The position numbers and the translations under genes were made by a program. 39,906 bases of DNA from Eubacterium sp. (GTDB lineage: Bacteria; Bacillota; Clostridia; Lachnospirales; Lachnospiraceae): assembly GCA_017430325.1 (NCBI GenBank), contig JAFRNE010000012.1:1-39906 (forward strand), read 5' to 3'. The notes under the pieces are model-generated. The model saw only the letters and a program-made list of their open reading frames with translations. It did no database searches and was not told where the DNA came from. Of this stretch, positions 8,510 through 17,151 are shown one piece after another; the first letter of the stretch is position 1, and the number at the start of each line of letters is the position of its first letter.

Positions 8510-10603
8510 TCACAGATTAATTCCAAGTGATTTAAGAAGTTCTTCTGCCTGTCTCTGCAGTTCTTCTTCTTTTTTGAGTTGTTCTTCAAGCTTATTGCTC
8601 TCTGACTTAACCACATCGTCGAAATCATTCTTCACTTCTTTTACTTCCTTCTCAGGGAATAATGAAGATGAGAATTTCGGATAGTCATCAGCAGCTGTCT
8701 CAGTTATCTCTTCAACAGTTTTTTCTTCAACGAACGATCCGATTGTTTCTTCGGAAACTTCAGAAGCAGTCTCAGCCTTGTCTTCTACAGTTTCTTCAAC
8801 TGTTTCTACCGCCTCTTCTACGACGTCTTCAACTGCCTCTTCAAAAACCTCATCTTCTGTTTCGATTGTTTCTTCTGCAGTCTCTTCAGCAGTCGTGTCT
8901 ACAGCTTCCTCAAGAGTATCAATGATCTCTTCATCGACGATCACCGTTTCAGGTTCATGATCTGAAGTTGATTCATCCACATTATTTATCTCGAGCTCGA
9001 TTCTAAGATCATCAAGAGTCTTTCCGAAGGTCTCCATCTCGGAATTCTTCTTTTCTTCCTCATCCTTCTTATAAGCGCTTATGCTGTCGAATGGATTTGA
9101 GAAATCAAATGATGAATCATCAAGCTCTGCAATAGTTTCTGACTCAGGTGCAAAACCATCATCAAAATCATATGTGATCAGATCATCTATACTTGTGTCA
9201 GGTTTTAATTCCCTCATATCATCCTCTTCTGATCCCTCTGCCGCTTCTGCAGCTTCAGGCTCGTCAGCTTTTACTTCTTCAATAATTATCTCATTATCAT
9301 CTGACGTATCAGATACGGATTCAGCTTCCTTCTCGGCAGCCTCTTCCTTCTTTTCTTCCGGAACTTCTTCCGGCTTTACTTCCTCAGACTTTTTCTCTTC
9401 TGATTCAGTTCTTTCCTCTGTTTTAGCTTCAGACTCATTCTTCACTTCAGAATCTTTCTTGTCTTCAGACTCAGACTTATTCTCAGCTTCAGTTTTCTTC
9501 TCAGCCTCATCCTTACCGGTCTTATCTTCCGAATCTTTTTTATCTTCAGGTTCTTTCTTATCTTCTGAATCCGTCTTCTCGTGAGAATCAGTTTCTTCCG
9601 AATCCTCTTCATCCTTCTTAGGATTCTCACGTCTGAATTTACGCTTGATAAAATCTTTCAGGCTATGCTTTATGCTCTCGCCAACCGGAACATCTTCCTC
9701 CAAAGCATCAGCTTCAACTGCCTCAGCTCCTTCTGAAGCCTCTGCCTCCTCAGATGTCTCGCCGTCCTCCGAGCCTTCTCCGGACTGCTCAGAATTCTTT
9801 CGCATGCTCTTCAGAAGTTCCTTACGATTCTTCTTCTGAGCTTTTCTCTTCTGCTTATCCGTGAGCTCATCCTGAAGATCATCGACCATCAGGAGTATTT
9901 CCGGTTCCTTAGGATTCCTTATAAAGTAATCCTTCTCGAGCTGTTCAGCTTCAAGATTTCTTACTTCCTCCTCTTCAGGAGCATCATCAATAACCACATC
10001 TTCACTGAAGATATCAAAATATTCCCTGGCCTTTTCTTTGTCCATAAAGGCCTCTTCGATGAATTCTATCCTCTTGCTGTTCTTGAAGGTTGCGAGATAA
10101 TCCGAAACCAGAATATCAAGCCCGTCAAGTTTACCGAGAACTATCGACAGAAGAATGAGCTCGTAGCTCCACTCCTCGTCCATATTGTCACGATAATGTG
10201 GATAAAGGATATCATACATCTCATCGGAAATATCCTTCTTCGCCTTCTTCATGATATATTCCATATCCTGAAGCTTACGCGGAGAATTCTTCTCTATGAA
10301 AATATATTGTTCATAATATTTCTGCGCCAGTTCCTTGAATCCACGTTTCAGATAAAGGATTATCAGTGACTGGATCACCTTGCTGTTACCGTCAGCCATG
10401 ATATGCGCTCTGACATACTGCTTTCTGGCATCAGCGTATCTTCCAACGTTTTCATAAACTTCTCCACAGGTCCTTACGAACTGCGGATTAAGAGATTTTT
10501 CAAGATCCTGTGCGTCGAGAATATCAACTGCAACACTGTAGTCGCGGGACTCGGCCAGTTCCTTTATCTTATTTACGCTGGCCATACTTAATCCTGCACT
10601 CAT
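8510..10603 (-). CDS. TPR-like protein with long acidic disordered region
   Basis: This 697-residue protein is of unknown function. Residues 1-195 are helical and look like tetratricopeptide repeats (for example CGEVYENVGRYADARKQYVRAH and a following YLKRGFKELAQKYYEQY), so it probably binds another protein. Residues about 255-275 are very basic (TDKQKRKAQKKNRKELLKS). From about 280 to 650 it is dominated by Glu, Asp, Ser and Lys, with repeats such as SEDKKDSE and EETVE, and is probably disordered. The last 35 residues form a short coiled coil (EEQLKKEEELQRQAEELL). There is no signal peptide. The start at 10603 has GAGGTGAT. It lies 23 bp after the YbjQ-like gene and 35 bp before the coiled-coil gene, so the three are very likely cotranscribed. 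Confidence 0.75.
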   Translation of the reverse strand: MSAGLSMASVNKIKELAESRDYSVAVDILDAQDLEKSLNPQFVRTCGEVYENVGRYADARKQYVRAHIMADGNSKVIQSLIILYLKRGFKELAQKYYEQYIFIEKNSPRKLQDMEYIMKKAKKDISDEMYDILYPHYRDNMDEEWSYELILLSIVLGKLDGLDILVSDYLATFKNSKRIEFIEEAFMDKEKAREYFDIFSEDVVIDDAPEEEEVRNLEAEQLEKDYFIRNPKEPEILLMVDDLQDELTDKQKRKAQKKNRKELLKSMRKNSEQSGEGSEDGETSEEAEASEGAEAVEADALEEDVPVGESIKHSLKDFIKRKFRRENPKKDEEDSEETDSHEKTDSEDKKEPEDKKDSEDKTGKDEAEKKTEAENKSESEDKKDSEVKNESEAKTEERTESEEKKSEEVKPEEVPEEKKEEAAEKEAESVSDTSDDNEIIIEEVKADEPEAAEAAEGSEEDDMRELKPDTSIDDLITYDFDDGFAPESETIAELDDSSFDFSNPFDSISAYKKDEEEKKNSEMETFGKTLDDLRIELEINNVDESTSDHEPETVIVDEEIIDTLEEAVDTTAEETAEETIETEDEVFEEAVEDVVEEAVETVEETVEDKAETASEVSEETIGSFVEEKTVEEITETAADDYPKFSSSLFPEKEVKEVKNDFDDVVKSESNKLEEQLKKEEELQRQAEELLKSLGINL

Positions 10604-10626
10604 CTATATCACCTCATACTTCGTTA

Positions 10627-11712
10627 TCACTCGAAATCAAATACCTTTTCTACCTTTTCGATAACGCTGTCTTTCATGTTACCGCGAGTCTTCTCATACT
10701 GCTGTCCTGATTCCATGATCTCGAGGAGCTGAAGTCTGTACTTGGTATCGATATCCTTGATGTAACCCATGAGTACATCCTTGATCTCGTTAACGTATTC
10801 CTTCTCTTTCATTTCCTCGATCATCTTCTCGTAATCGAAGTTGATATTTACTTTCATATCTTCCTGCTTACGTCCGCAAACGATACACTCTTCGTTGCCT
10901 GCTTCGTTCACGTGACCGCAGTTACAGGTCCAGATCATGCCGTCTGTTCTGTATTTCTCAACGGCATCGATACCACGCTTAGCCTTGAGTGATTCAAGTC
11001 TCTTCATCTGCATGGTTACATTTATAGGATTATCATTACATGCGAAAATACCCCTCGGAGTCACATACTTATTGATGATGACCTTCGCATCCTTGAGGAG
11101 TTTGATATCATTTACAGATAATTTACATGGTACATAATCAGATTTGATAAGTGAGATATTTCCCTTATCGATAATGAAATCAACGCCCTTCATAACAAGC
11201 TTCTCATCATAGAGATTTGTAAGTTCGATATCACCTCTTACAGCATTGATATCATCAAGATTGTAATTATAGAACCATACTGAAAGGTTTACCTCGTCCC
11301 TGCTGCCCTCGATGATAACCTTAACAGGTCTTGGAACGAGCCTTGTATAGTAATTTGTAACGAAAAGTTCTTTATGAATATCAGGAATGATCTGTTCCTT
11401 CTTAGCAATCCTAACTGCTGTTCCGGTCATAACAACTGCAAACGAACCGGTAGCAAGTCTGTTGTATCTCATGCCGACGCCGATGATCGCATTTGCCTTC
11501 TTAGCTTTAGCAGCCTTGATGAGATTCTTCTTTACCTCCTCATCGCAATCATTAAGGTCGTCAAGATCCTGATCGTCATCGCCTGAAACATCAGCAGCGA
11601 TACCCTTTACAAATTTAGACTGATATACAGCCTGTCCCACAACAAATCCAAGATACTCCTGGACTTCGTAGCCTTCAAATCCATCACCCGTTGTGAGTAA
11701 TAAATCCGCCAT
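10627..11712 (-). CDS. YbjQ-like domain protein with RanBP2-like zinc ribbon
   Basis: This 361-residue protein is of unknown function. Residues 1-105 match the YbjQ/UPF0145 style: LLLTTGDGFEGYEVQEYLGF, then AKKANAIIGVGMRY and FAVVMTGTAV. That family forms ring-shaped pentamers and is described as putative heavy-metal binding. Residues 110-255 are a beta-rich middle domain I do not recognise. Residues 261-281 are a zinc ribbon, with W261, C263, C265, C276 and C279 (WTCNCGHVN...CIVCG). The C-terminus is helical. The start at 11712 has a GGGAGGT site. It is the first gene of the three-gene unit, behind a promoter at 11785-11812 and a palindrome at 11729-11750. A role in protein-protein assembly is inference from the zinc ribbon and neighbours. 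Confidence 0.75.
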   Translation of the reverse strand: MADLLLTTGDGFEGYEVQEYLGFVVGQAVYQSKFVKGIAADVSGDDDQDLDDLNDCDEEVKKNLIKAAKAKKANAIIGVGMRYNRLATGSFAVVMTGTAVRIAKKEQIIPDIHKELFVTNYYTRLVPRPVKVIIEGSRDEVNLSVWFYNYNLDDINAVRGDIELTNLYDEKLVMKGVDFIIDKGNISLIKSDYVPCKLSVNDIKLLKDAKVIINKYVTPRGIFACNDNPINVTMQMKRLESLKAKRGIDAVEKYRTDGMIWTCNCGHVNEAGNEECIVCGRKQEDMKVNINFDYEKMIEEMKEKEYVNEIKDVLMGYIKDIDTKYRLQLLEIMESGQQYEKTRGNMKDSVIEKVEKVFDFE

Positions 11713-11728
11713 TTTAGCAACCTCCCGT

Positions 11729-11750
11729 ATATCACTCCTATGAGTGATAT
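11729..11750. promoter_or_regulatory. Perfect palindrome in the leader of the three-gene unit
   Basis: Nine-bp arms, ATATCACTC and GAGTGATAT, are separated by four bases. It lies between the predicted start site and the ribosome site of the YbjQ-like gene, where either a repressor operator or an RNA hairpin would act. Confidence 0.55.
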
Positions 11751-11784
11751 TTTCTCTTTTGAAATATTATTTCATAACCATTTA

Positions 11785-11812
11785 ATTATAGCATATTTTA
11801 TCTATAAATCAA
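11785..11812 (-). promoter_or_regulatory. Promoter of the three-gene unit
   Basis: On the minus strand there is TTGATT (11807-11812), a 16-bp spacer and TATAAT (11785-11790), with a TG extension before the -10. The leader to the ATG at 11712 would be about 65 bases. Confidence 0.65.
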
Positions 11813-11867
11813 ACAATTCTTATCATTTTAATACTATAAAAAGATTAGTAAAATCCCCCTCGAAATA

Positions 11868-12374
11868 CTAAACAAGAGGCAGTGGTGAATGGTTGATATA
11901 TTTTCTGAAAGTATACTCTATAGAAAAGCAGGTCTCCTCCTCACTCTCCTCTACCATCTCCCATGAATCAATCTTGTCAAGGTTAGGGAAATACGTATCT
12001 GCCTGATATTCATAATCGATCTTGGTTATGATCGCTTCATCACAGTAAGGCACAAGAATATCGTAGATCTTGCCGCCGCCAATGATGTAAATATCATCGC
12101 TGTCAATCTCAGCAAGTACCTCCTTCAGTTCATCGATGGAATGAACCACCGTAGCGCCCTTCACTTCAAAATCCGGATTTCTTGAAAGGATGATATTGTT
12201 TCTGTTAGGAAGAGGCAGTCCGTTCGGGAAGCCTGCAAGAGTCTTCCTTCCAAGAACAACTGTATGTCCCGTTGTCACCTTTCTGAAATTCTTCTGATCG
12301 TTCGGTATCCTGATCAGGAGATTATCCTGGAATCCGATAGCCCAATTGTTATCTACTGCAGCAATTGCTTTCAT
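11868..12374 (-). CDS. folA: Dihydrofolate reductase
   Basis: This enzyme reduces dihydrofolate to tetrahydrofolate with NADPH and so recycles the folate oxidised by ThyA. It has 168 residues, a usual length. Clear family landmarks are AAVDNNWAIG at the N-terminus, the acidic active-site residue D26 in IPNDQKNF, VVLGRKT for NADPH binding, LPNRNNIILSR, and IYIIGGGKIY. One oddity is that the nearly invariant Pro-Trp before the acidic residue (Trp22 in E. coli) is Leu-Ile here (I21). The start at 12374 has GGGAGGAA. It lies 27 bp after thyA, and the two are presumably one message. Confidence 0.94.
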   Translation of the reverse strand: MKAIAAVDNNWAIGFQDNLLIRIPNDQKNFRKVTTGHTVVLGRKTLAGFPNGLPLPNRNNIILSRNPDFEVKGATVVHSIDELKEVLAEIDSDDIYIIGGGKIYDILVPYCDEAIITKIDYEYQADTYFPNLDKIDSWEMVEESEEETCFSIEYTFRKYINHSPLPLV

Positions 12375-12401
12375 GTGTATTTCCTCCCTAAAACAAGTTG
12401 A

Positions 12402-13232
12402 TCAGACAGCGATAGGAATATTTTTAACCTGAGGTCCTGTCTGGTAATTTTCTATTGTAAAATCTTCTACCTTAAAGTCGTAGAAATCCTTAACATCAGG
12501 ATTGAGTGTAACCTTTGGAGCAGGGAAAGTCGGTCTCTCAATAAGCTCCTTAACGATCGGTATATGCCTGTCGTAAATATGAGCATCCGCAATGACGTGA
12601 ACAAGCTCGCCCGGCTTAAAGCCTGTAACCTGGGCGATCATCATAAGCAGCGCACTGTACTGAACAACATTCCAGTTATTTGCGGCAAGCACATCCTGTG
12701 AACGCTGATTAAGCACGGCATTCAGCTTGTCACCCGTTACATTGAAGGTCATGCTGTATGCGCATGGATAAAGCCTCATCTCATGAAGATCCTGATGAAC
12801 GTAAATATTTGTCATGATCCTTCTGCTGTAAGGATTGTTTTTCAGGTCATAGATAACTCTGTCAACCTGATCAAACAGGCCTTCCTTATACTGATGCTTA
12901 ACTCCCAGCTGATAGCCGTAAGCCTTGCCTATCGAACCATTCTCATCAGCCCATTCGTCCCAGATGGTACTGTTCAGATCCTTGATATTATTTGACTTCT
13001 TCTGCCATATCCAGAGTATCTCATCAACTGCCGACTTAATATAAGTCTTTCTAAGCGTAATAGCAGGAAACTCCTCCTGAAGATTGTATCTGTTGACAAC
13101 ACCGAACTTCTTGATGGTATAAGCGAGAGTTCCGTCCTCCCATTTCGGTCTGACCTTCTCTCCTTCCGTGCTGTATCCGTTATCGATTATATCTCTGCAC
13201 ATATTTATAAACAATTCATCTGCGCGACTCAT
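12402..13232 (-). CDS. thyA: Thymidylate synthase, ThyA type (phage phi3T/B. subtilis ThyA subgroup)
   Basis: This enzyme methylates dUMP to dTMP using methylenetetrahydrofolate and yields dihydrofolate for FolA. The open frame continues to 13379, but GGAGG before the ATG at 13232 (MSRADELFINMC) gives 276 residues, so the upstream extension is not used. Landmarks are DEILWIWQKKSNN, LKNNPYSRR with the phosphate-binding arginines, the nucleophile Cys in RLYPCAYSMTF, and NQRSQDVLAANNWN. The usual His after the catalytic Cys is Ala; as I remember B. subtilis ThyA, it also lacks that His, so this fits the subgroup and is not damage. An inverted repeat in the upstream region may control it. I find no confident -35/-10 pair. 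Confidence 0.93.
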   Translation of the reverse strand: MSRADELFINMCRDIIDNGYSTEGEKVRPKWEDGTLAYTIKKFGVVNRYNLQEEFPAITLRKTYIKSAVDEILWIWQKKSNNIKDLNSTIWDEWADENGSIGKAYGYQLGVKHQYKEGLFDQVDRVIYDLKNNPYSRRIMTNIYVHQDLHEMRLYPCAYSMTFNVTGDKLNAVLNQRSQDVLAANNWNVVQYSALLMMIAQVTGFKPGELVHVIADAHIYDRHIPIVKELIERPTFPAPKVTLNPDVKDFYDFKVEDFTIENYQTGPQVKNIPIAV

Positions 13233-13250
13233 ATTTTCCTCCAAACCTCG

Positions 13251-13313
13251 GGATCGAATTGCACAAAAACACAAAAATACCCATTTCAATCCGTAAAACA
13301 GGTAATTCGATCC
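13251..13313. promoter_or_regulatory. Inverted repeat between thyA and the Xre gene
   Basis: Two perfect 10-bp arms, GGATCGAATT (13251-13260) and AATTCGATCC (13304-13313), are 43 bp apart in the 163-bp divergent gap. One arm ends just before the thyA ribosome site. It could be a paired operator for the adjacent Xre protein or a stem in the thyA leader. Confidence 0.5.
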
Positions 13314-13395
13314 GAAAATGAATTTTAACCACCTAATCATGTTATCATAAATCACCATCAAAAAAAAGGTAAAAAACATGTGGGAGGTATAAAAA

Positions 13396-13743
13396 ATGGA
13401 TAATCTTATTTACTGGGGTGAAATACTTAAGGAAGCAAGAACGCGCCGTCATCTGACGCAGAAAGAGGTCGCAGATGTACTTCATATGTCACGGCAGGCC
13501 TACAGCAACTATGAGACCGGCAGACTTCAGCCGCCACCGGAGGTGATCGCTATCCTGTCGAATGTATATGACTTTAACTTCTTCGACCATATATTAAAAT
13601 ACATGCCTGCAGATTATATCGCGGAGCAGCATGAGTTTAAAACCTCTATACCGGCTTCGCCTGATAAACCCGCAGGCAGTAAAAAGAATATCAGAAAGAA
13701 ATCCCAAAGGATATACCCTGATGATATTGAATTGGATGATTAA
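13396..13743 (+). CDS. Xre-family helix-turn-helix regulator
   Basis: This is a 115-residue DNA-binding protein. Residues 8-62 form a HTH_3 domain, with LTQKEVADVLHMSRQAYSNYETG covering the two core helices. The rest has no domain I recognise: a short tail, a Pro/Lys-rich linker and an acidic end (DDIELDD). It starts at 13396 behind a GGGAGG site and is one of only two plus-strand protein genes here. It is divergent from thyA, with an inverted repeat in the shared gap, so control of itself and of thyA-folA is plausible. Its stop overlaps the stop of the convergent pseudo-receiver gene by four bases, with no terminator between them. Confidence 0.85.
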   Translation: MDNLIYWGEILKEARTRRHLTQKEVADVLHMSRQAYSNYETGRLQPPPEVIAILSNVYDFNFFDHILKYMPADYIAEQHEFKTSIPASPDKPAGSKKNIRKKSQRIYPDDIELDD

Positions 13744-15752
13744 TTAAGCGATTGAATAAGCTTCTTGGTCTCAGCCTTGATAGCCTGGAAATTCTTCAAA
13801 TCGATATTACGTATCATATCAAATATAGTATTTCTGATATCAGGATTGATATCATATTCAGAAGCAGAATCAAGTATCTCCTTAGCCTCTGATGAAATAT
13901 TTCCTGCATCTACAGCGACAAGAGCACGGTTCAGCATAGCCTTAAGATCCTTATTCGAAAGCTTGATACCGTTTGAAGTGAACGGCATGCCCTTGATCGG
14001 ACCATATTCCTCAAAGCCAAGCCAGAGCCTAAAGGTCTTAACGGTAGCAAACCACTTCTGCACAAGGTTTGGCCAGTTATTGGCTGCTATATCAAGAGAA
14101 TCCTCTTTAGCCATATTTACGTGGTCATCAAGCATGTCAGCAAGATATCCACAGCCAAGCCCGGTAACTTCATCTCTTACTTCTCTTGTCATGCTCATGT
14201 AGCCATTTTCATCAGATGCTTCAAGGAGTTCCATAAGCTTATCTGATTTCTCATCATATTCCTTACAGAATTGAAGCGCCGCTCTTCTGTAAAGCTTTAA
14301 GTTTCCACCAAACTTCTTCATTCCGGCAGTTAATGATATACCGCCCTTCTGAAGCTTGTCCTCCTGACGAGCCATAGCCATGATCTCGTTTACAAGATCC
14401 TCGTCATCAGGAAGGTCTGCCTTCTGCGAATTCTCTATAAGCATCTTCTCAAAGGTGTATTTTCCAAAAGGCTTTCTGATTATCCCGTTAAATCCGTACT
14501 GGATCAGGAAGTCATCAGTCTCATCATGATCTTCGTTTATAACCGCATAGATCTTTGCGTTGAAGCATCTGTTCATTGTAAGGTTCTCGAGATTGCGAAG
14601 AGTCTGGAGACCATCCATTCTCGGCATATATCTCGGGATCATGATCACGTTAAACTCACTGATCTTAACCTTATCAAGACACTTTATACCGTTATCAACG
14701 AAGTCGATATTTACGCCTGCTGTGTTTGCATATTCTTTAAGAAGGTTTATATCGTCAAACTCATCTGTGACAGCGAGGATTGAGATTGGCTTCTTCACCT
14801 TGAACTCATCACGTCTGATAACGCCTTCTGCGGTTACATCAACGTAATCCTTAGCCTCGCCTTTCTTAAATACATTTTCCATGATAGTCTCTTTGATGCT
14901 GTTAAGCTTCTCTCTCGGAGACTGATTCTTCTTTGAATTATCCTCTGTTTCAGGTGCAAAATACACCGGTGCAGCATCATCTCTTGATGAAAGGACCGTT
15001 GTCTTGGTCGTTGCATCAACCTCTGACCAGCCCTCTTCGTCCGGAGTGCCGGTAAGATTCATATCTTCTCTGCTGAATGCATCCGGTCTGTTATCACCGA
15101 AAAGATCATTTTCTACGCCATCGAAGTTGAATTCCTTCTGAGCATAGCTTATAAGTGAACCTGTTTCTGTTGCAGGAATACCAACTGTATTTCTTGTATT
15201 CTCTGCACGGGCAGCCGCTGCAGCCTCACGTCTTGCAACCTCTCTCCAGTATTCTGATGAGTTCTCAGCCTGAAGGTTCTGTGCAAGCTGTTCAGGTGAT
15301 GCAGGCTTCGGCTCTGCGTCACGTACAACATAGCCGTATTTTTCATACAGTGCCTGATTGAAGGCCGAACCGCCTACAGGTGGTGCAGACTGCTGTTTAA
15401 CATTTGCTGCTTCCCAGGTACTCTGAGCACCTGCTGAAGACGATGCACTGCTCGCTGTTGAAGCACCGGAAGCCGAACTTCCGGAACTGCTTGTAGCGCT
15501 CTGGTTTGAAGCTCCTGTTAAAGAGCCCTGCGAACCCGATGCTGTGCTTGTTGATGAAGCCGTTGAAGCGCCGCTTGTTGATGAACCGTCTGCCGGCATA
15601 TCTCTTCTTACCGCGCCAGTTCTTGTACTTGCATAAACAGGAATCTCGTTAACATCATAAACTGCATGAGTCTGATTCGCTGAACTGAATTTATTCTTAT
15701 ATACAAATGCCGCAATTATACCTATAACGAATATGATAATGATTACAGTCAT
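13740..15752 (-). CDS. Membrane-anchored protein with degenerate receiver and Hpt-like domains
   Basis: This 670-residue protein is of unknown function. Residues 1-18 are a hydrophobic anchor (MTVIIIIFVIGIIAAF), so it is probably tethered with the rest in the cytoplasm. Residues 55-125 are low-complexity Ser/Ala/Gly. Residues 322-440 have the layout of a response-regulator receiver: D330/E331, MPRMDG at 376-381, and the conserved Lys (K427 in RKPFG). The phosphoacceptor Asp is Pro373 and the switch Thr is Ile405. Residues 471-575 resemble an Hpt domain (GMKKFGGNLKLYRRAALQF), but by ungapped alignment the phospho-His is Arg523. The protein should therefore not carry phosphoryl groups. The start at 15752 has AGAGGGG. 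It lies downstream of tyrS by 60 bp, with a possible -10 (TATAAT) at 15778-15783. Confidence 0.75.
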   Translation of the reverse strand: MTVIIIIFVIGIIAAFVYKNKFSSANQTHAVYDVNEIPVYASTRTGAVRRDMPADGSSTSGASTASSTSTASGSQGSLTGASNQSATSSSGSSASGASTASSASSSAGAQSTWEAANVKQQSAPPVGGSAFNQALYEKYGYVVRDAEPKPASPEQLAQNLQAENSSEYWREVARREAAAAARAENTRNTVGIPATETGSLISYAQKEFNFDGVENDLFGDNRPDAFSREDMNLTGTPDEEGWSEVDATTKTTVLSSRDDAAPVYFAPETEDNSKKNQSPREKLNSIKETIMENVFKKGEAKDYVDVTAEGVIRRDEFKVKKPISILAVTDEFDDINLLKEYANTAGVNIDFVDNGIKCLDKVKISEFNVIMIPRYMPRMDGLQTLRNLENLTMNRCFNAKIYAVINEDHDETDDFLIQYGFNGIIRKPFGKYTFEKMLIENSQKADLPDDEDLVNEIMAMARQEDKLQKGGISLTAGMKKFGGNLKLYRRAALQFCKEYDEKSDKLMELLEASDENGYMSMTREVRDEVTGLGCGYLADMLDDHVNMAKEDSLDIAANNWPNLVQKWFATVKTFRLWLGFEEYGPIKGMPFTSNGIKLSNKDLKAMLNRALVAVDAGNISSEAKEILDSASEYDINPDIRNTIFDMIRNIDLKNFQAIKAETKKLIQSLN

Positions 15753-15812
15753 ATATTAACCCCTCTGAATAAATAGTATTATATGCTGCCGGATAAGATT
15801 TAAAGAGTTATA

Positions 15813-17030
15813 TTAAAGAGTGATCTTCTTGAAGCTCTTCTTACCTCTTCTGACAACGAATCCCTTCTCTATACCCTCTTTGGTGTATGATGCGTAAACA
15901 TCTGTCACCTTATCTTCGTTAACAACTACGCCACCCTGCTCAATAGCTCTTCTGCCTTCACTTCTTGACTTAACAAGGCCGGCCTTAACAAGTATTCCGA
16001 TAAGATCGATCTTACCATCTGTAAAATCCTCATCACTGAGCGCAGCTGTTGGCATATTCTCTGAAGAACCTGCACCAAAAATACCCTTTGCAGCACTCTC
16101 AGCCTTCTTAGCCTCTTCCTCACCATGAACAAGCTTTGTAAGCTCAAATGCAAGGATCTCCTTAGCCTTGTTAAGCTCAGCGCCTTCCCAGCTCTCCATA
16201 GTCTGGATCTCCTCAATCGGAAGGAATGTCAGCATCTTAAGGCACTTAATTGTATCCTTATCATCAACATTTCTCCAGTACTGATAGAAGTCGTATGGAG
16301 ATGTCTTCTCAGGATCAAGCCATACAGCACCCTTAGCTGTCTTACCCATCTTCTTACCTTCTGAGTTAAGAAGAAGTGTTATTGTCATCGCATGTGCGTC
16401 CTTACCGAGCTTCTTTCTTATAAGTTCTGTACCACCAAGCATATTTGACCACTGATCGTCACCGCCGAACTCAAGGTTACAGCCGTATTTCTCATAGAGC
16501 ATAAGGAAATCGTAGCTCTGCATAAGCATATAGTTGAACTCAAGGAAGTTAAGGCCTCTCTCAAGTCTCTGCTTGTAACACTCAGCTGCAAGCATCTTGT
16601 TTACGCTGAACTGCGAACCGATATCACGGATGAACTCAATGTAGTTGAGGTCCATGAGCCAGTCAGCATTATTTACCATAAGAGCCTTGCCGTCAGAGAA
16701 ATCTATGAAACGGCTCATCTGCTTCTTGAAGCACTCACAGTTATGCTCGATAGTCTCCTTAGTCATAAGAAGTCTCATATCTGTACGTCCTGTAGGGTCA
16801 CCGATCATTCCGGTACCGCCGCCTACAAGCGCGATTGGCTTATTTCCACCCTGCTGAAGTCTCTTCATCAGGCAGAGTGCCATGAAATGTCCTACATGAA
16901 GGCTGTCAGCCGTAGGATCAAAGCCAATATAAAATGTTGCTTTTCCTGTATTTATAAGCTTTTTGATCTCTTCTTCATTCGTCACCTGCGCGATAAGTCC
17001 GCGGGCAACCAGTTCTTCGTAAAGTTCCAT
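15813..17030 (-). CDS. tyrS: Tyrosyl-tRNA synthetase
   Basis: This enzyme charges tRNA-Tyr with tyrosine using ATP. The open frame begins at 17081, but the ATG at 17030 ([11 protein letters not shown]) has a GGAGGA site and gives 405 residues, the usual bacterial size. The class I motif is HVGH at 45-48 (HIGH), and the second motif is KKMGKT (KMSKS form). [16 protein letters not shown] and the tyrosine-binding region [20 protein letters not shown] are typical. The C-terminus is an S4 RNA-binding domain ([20 protein letters not shown]). It appears to be a single gene with its own promoter. No T-box leader is present. Confidence 0.96.
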   Translation of the reverse strand: MELYEELVARGLIAQVTNEEEIKKLINTGKATFYIGFDPTADSLHVGHFMALCLMKRLQQGGNKPIALVGGGTGMIGDPTGRTDMRLLMTKETIEHNCECFKKQMSRFIDFSDGKALMVNNADWLMDLNYIEFIRDIGSQFSVNKMLAAECYKQRLERGLNFLEFNYMLMQSYDFLMLYEKYGCNLEFGGDDQWSNMLGGTELIRKKLGKDAHAMTITLLLNSEGKKMGKTAKGAVWLDPEKTSPYDFYQYWRNVDDKDTIKCLKMLTFLPIEEIQTMESWEGAELNKAKEILAFELTKLVHGEEEAKKAESAAKGIFGAGSSENMPTAALSDEDFTDGKIDLIGILVKAGLVKSRSEGRRAIEQGGVVVNEDKVTDVYASYTKEGIEKGFVVRRGKKSFKKITL

Positions 17031-17094
17031 TTTTACTTGTTCCTCCGATGTGAAAATATATAGTTTGTATCTGTCCAACAAACTAAACTAAGAT

Positions 17095-17123
17095 ATTATA
17101 GCATTTATTTCAACTTTTTTAAA
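17095..17123 (-). promoter_or_regulatory. Promoter of tyrS
   Basis: On the minus strand there is TTTAAA (17118-17123), a 17-bp spacer and TATAAT (17095-17100), with a TG before the -10. The leader is about 60 bases, too short for a T-box. Confidence 0.6.
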
Positions 17124-17151
17124 TATATTTATTGTATATATTAGATGAATT

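Noticed and set aside
13233..13379. N-terminal extension of thyA to 13379
   Set aside because: It adds residues absent from the family, and the ATG at 13232 has a strong ribosome site. The extension also covers the inverted repeat.
17031..17151. T-box leader before tyrS
   Set aside because: The predicted leader is only about 60 bases and lacks the T-box core and specifier stem.
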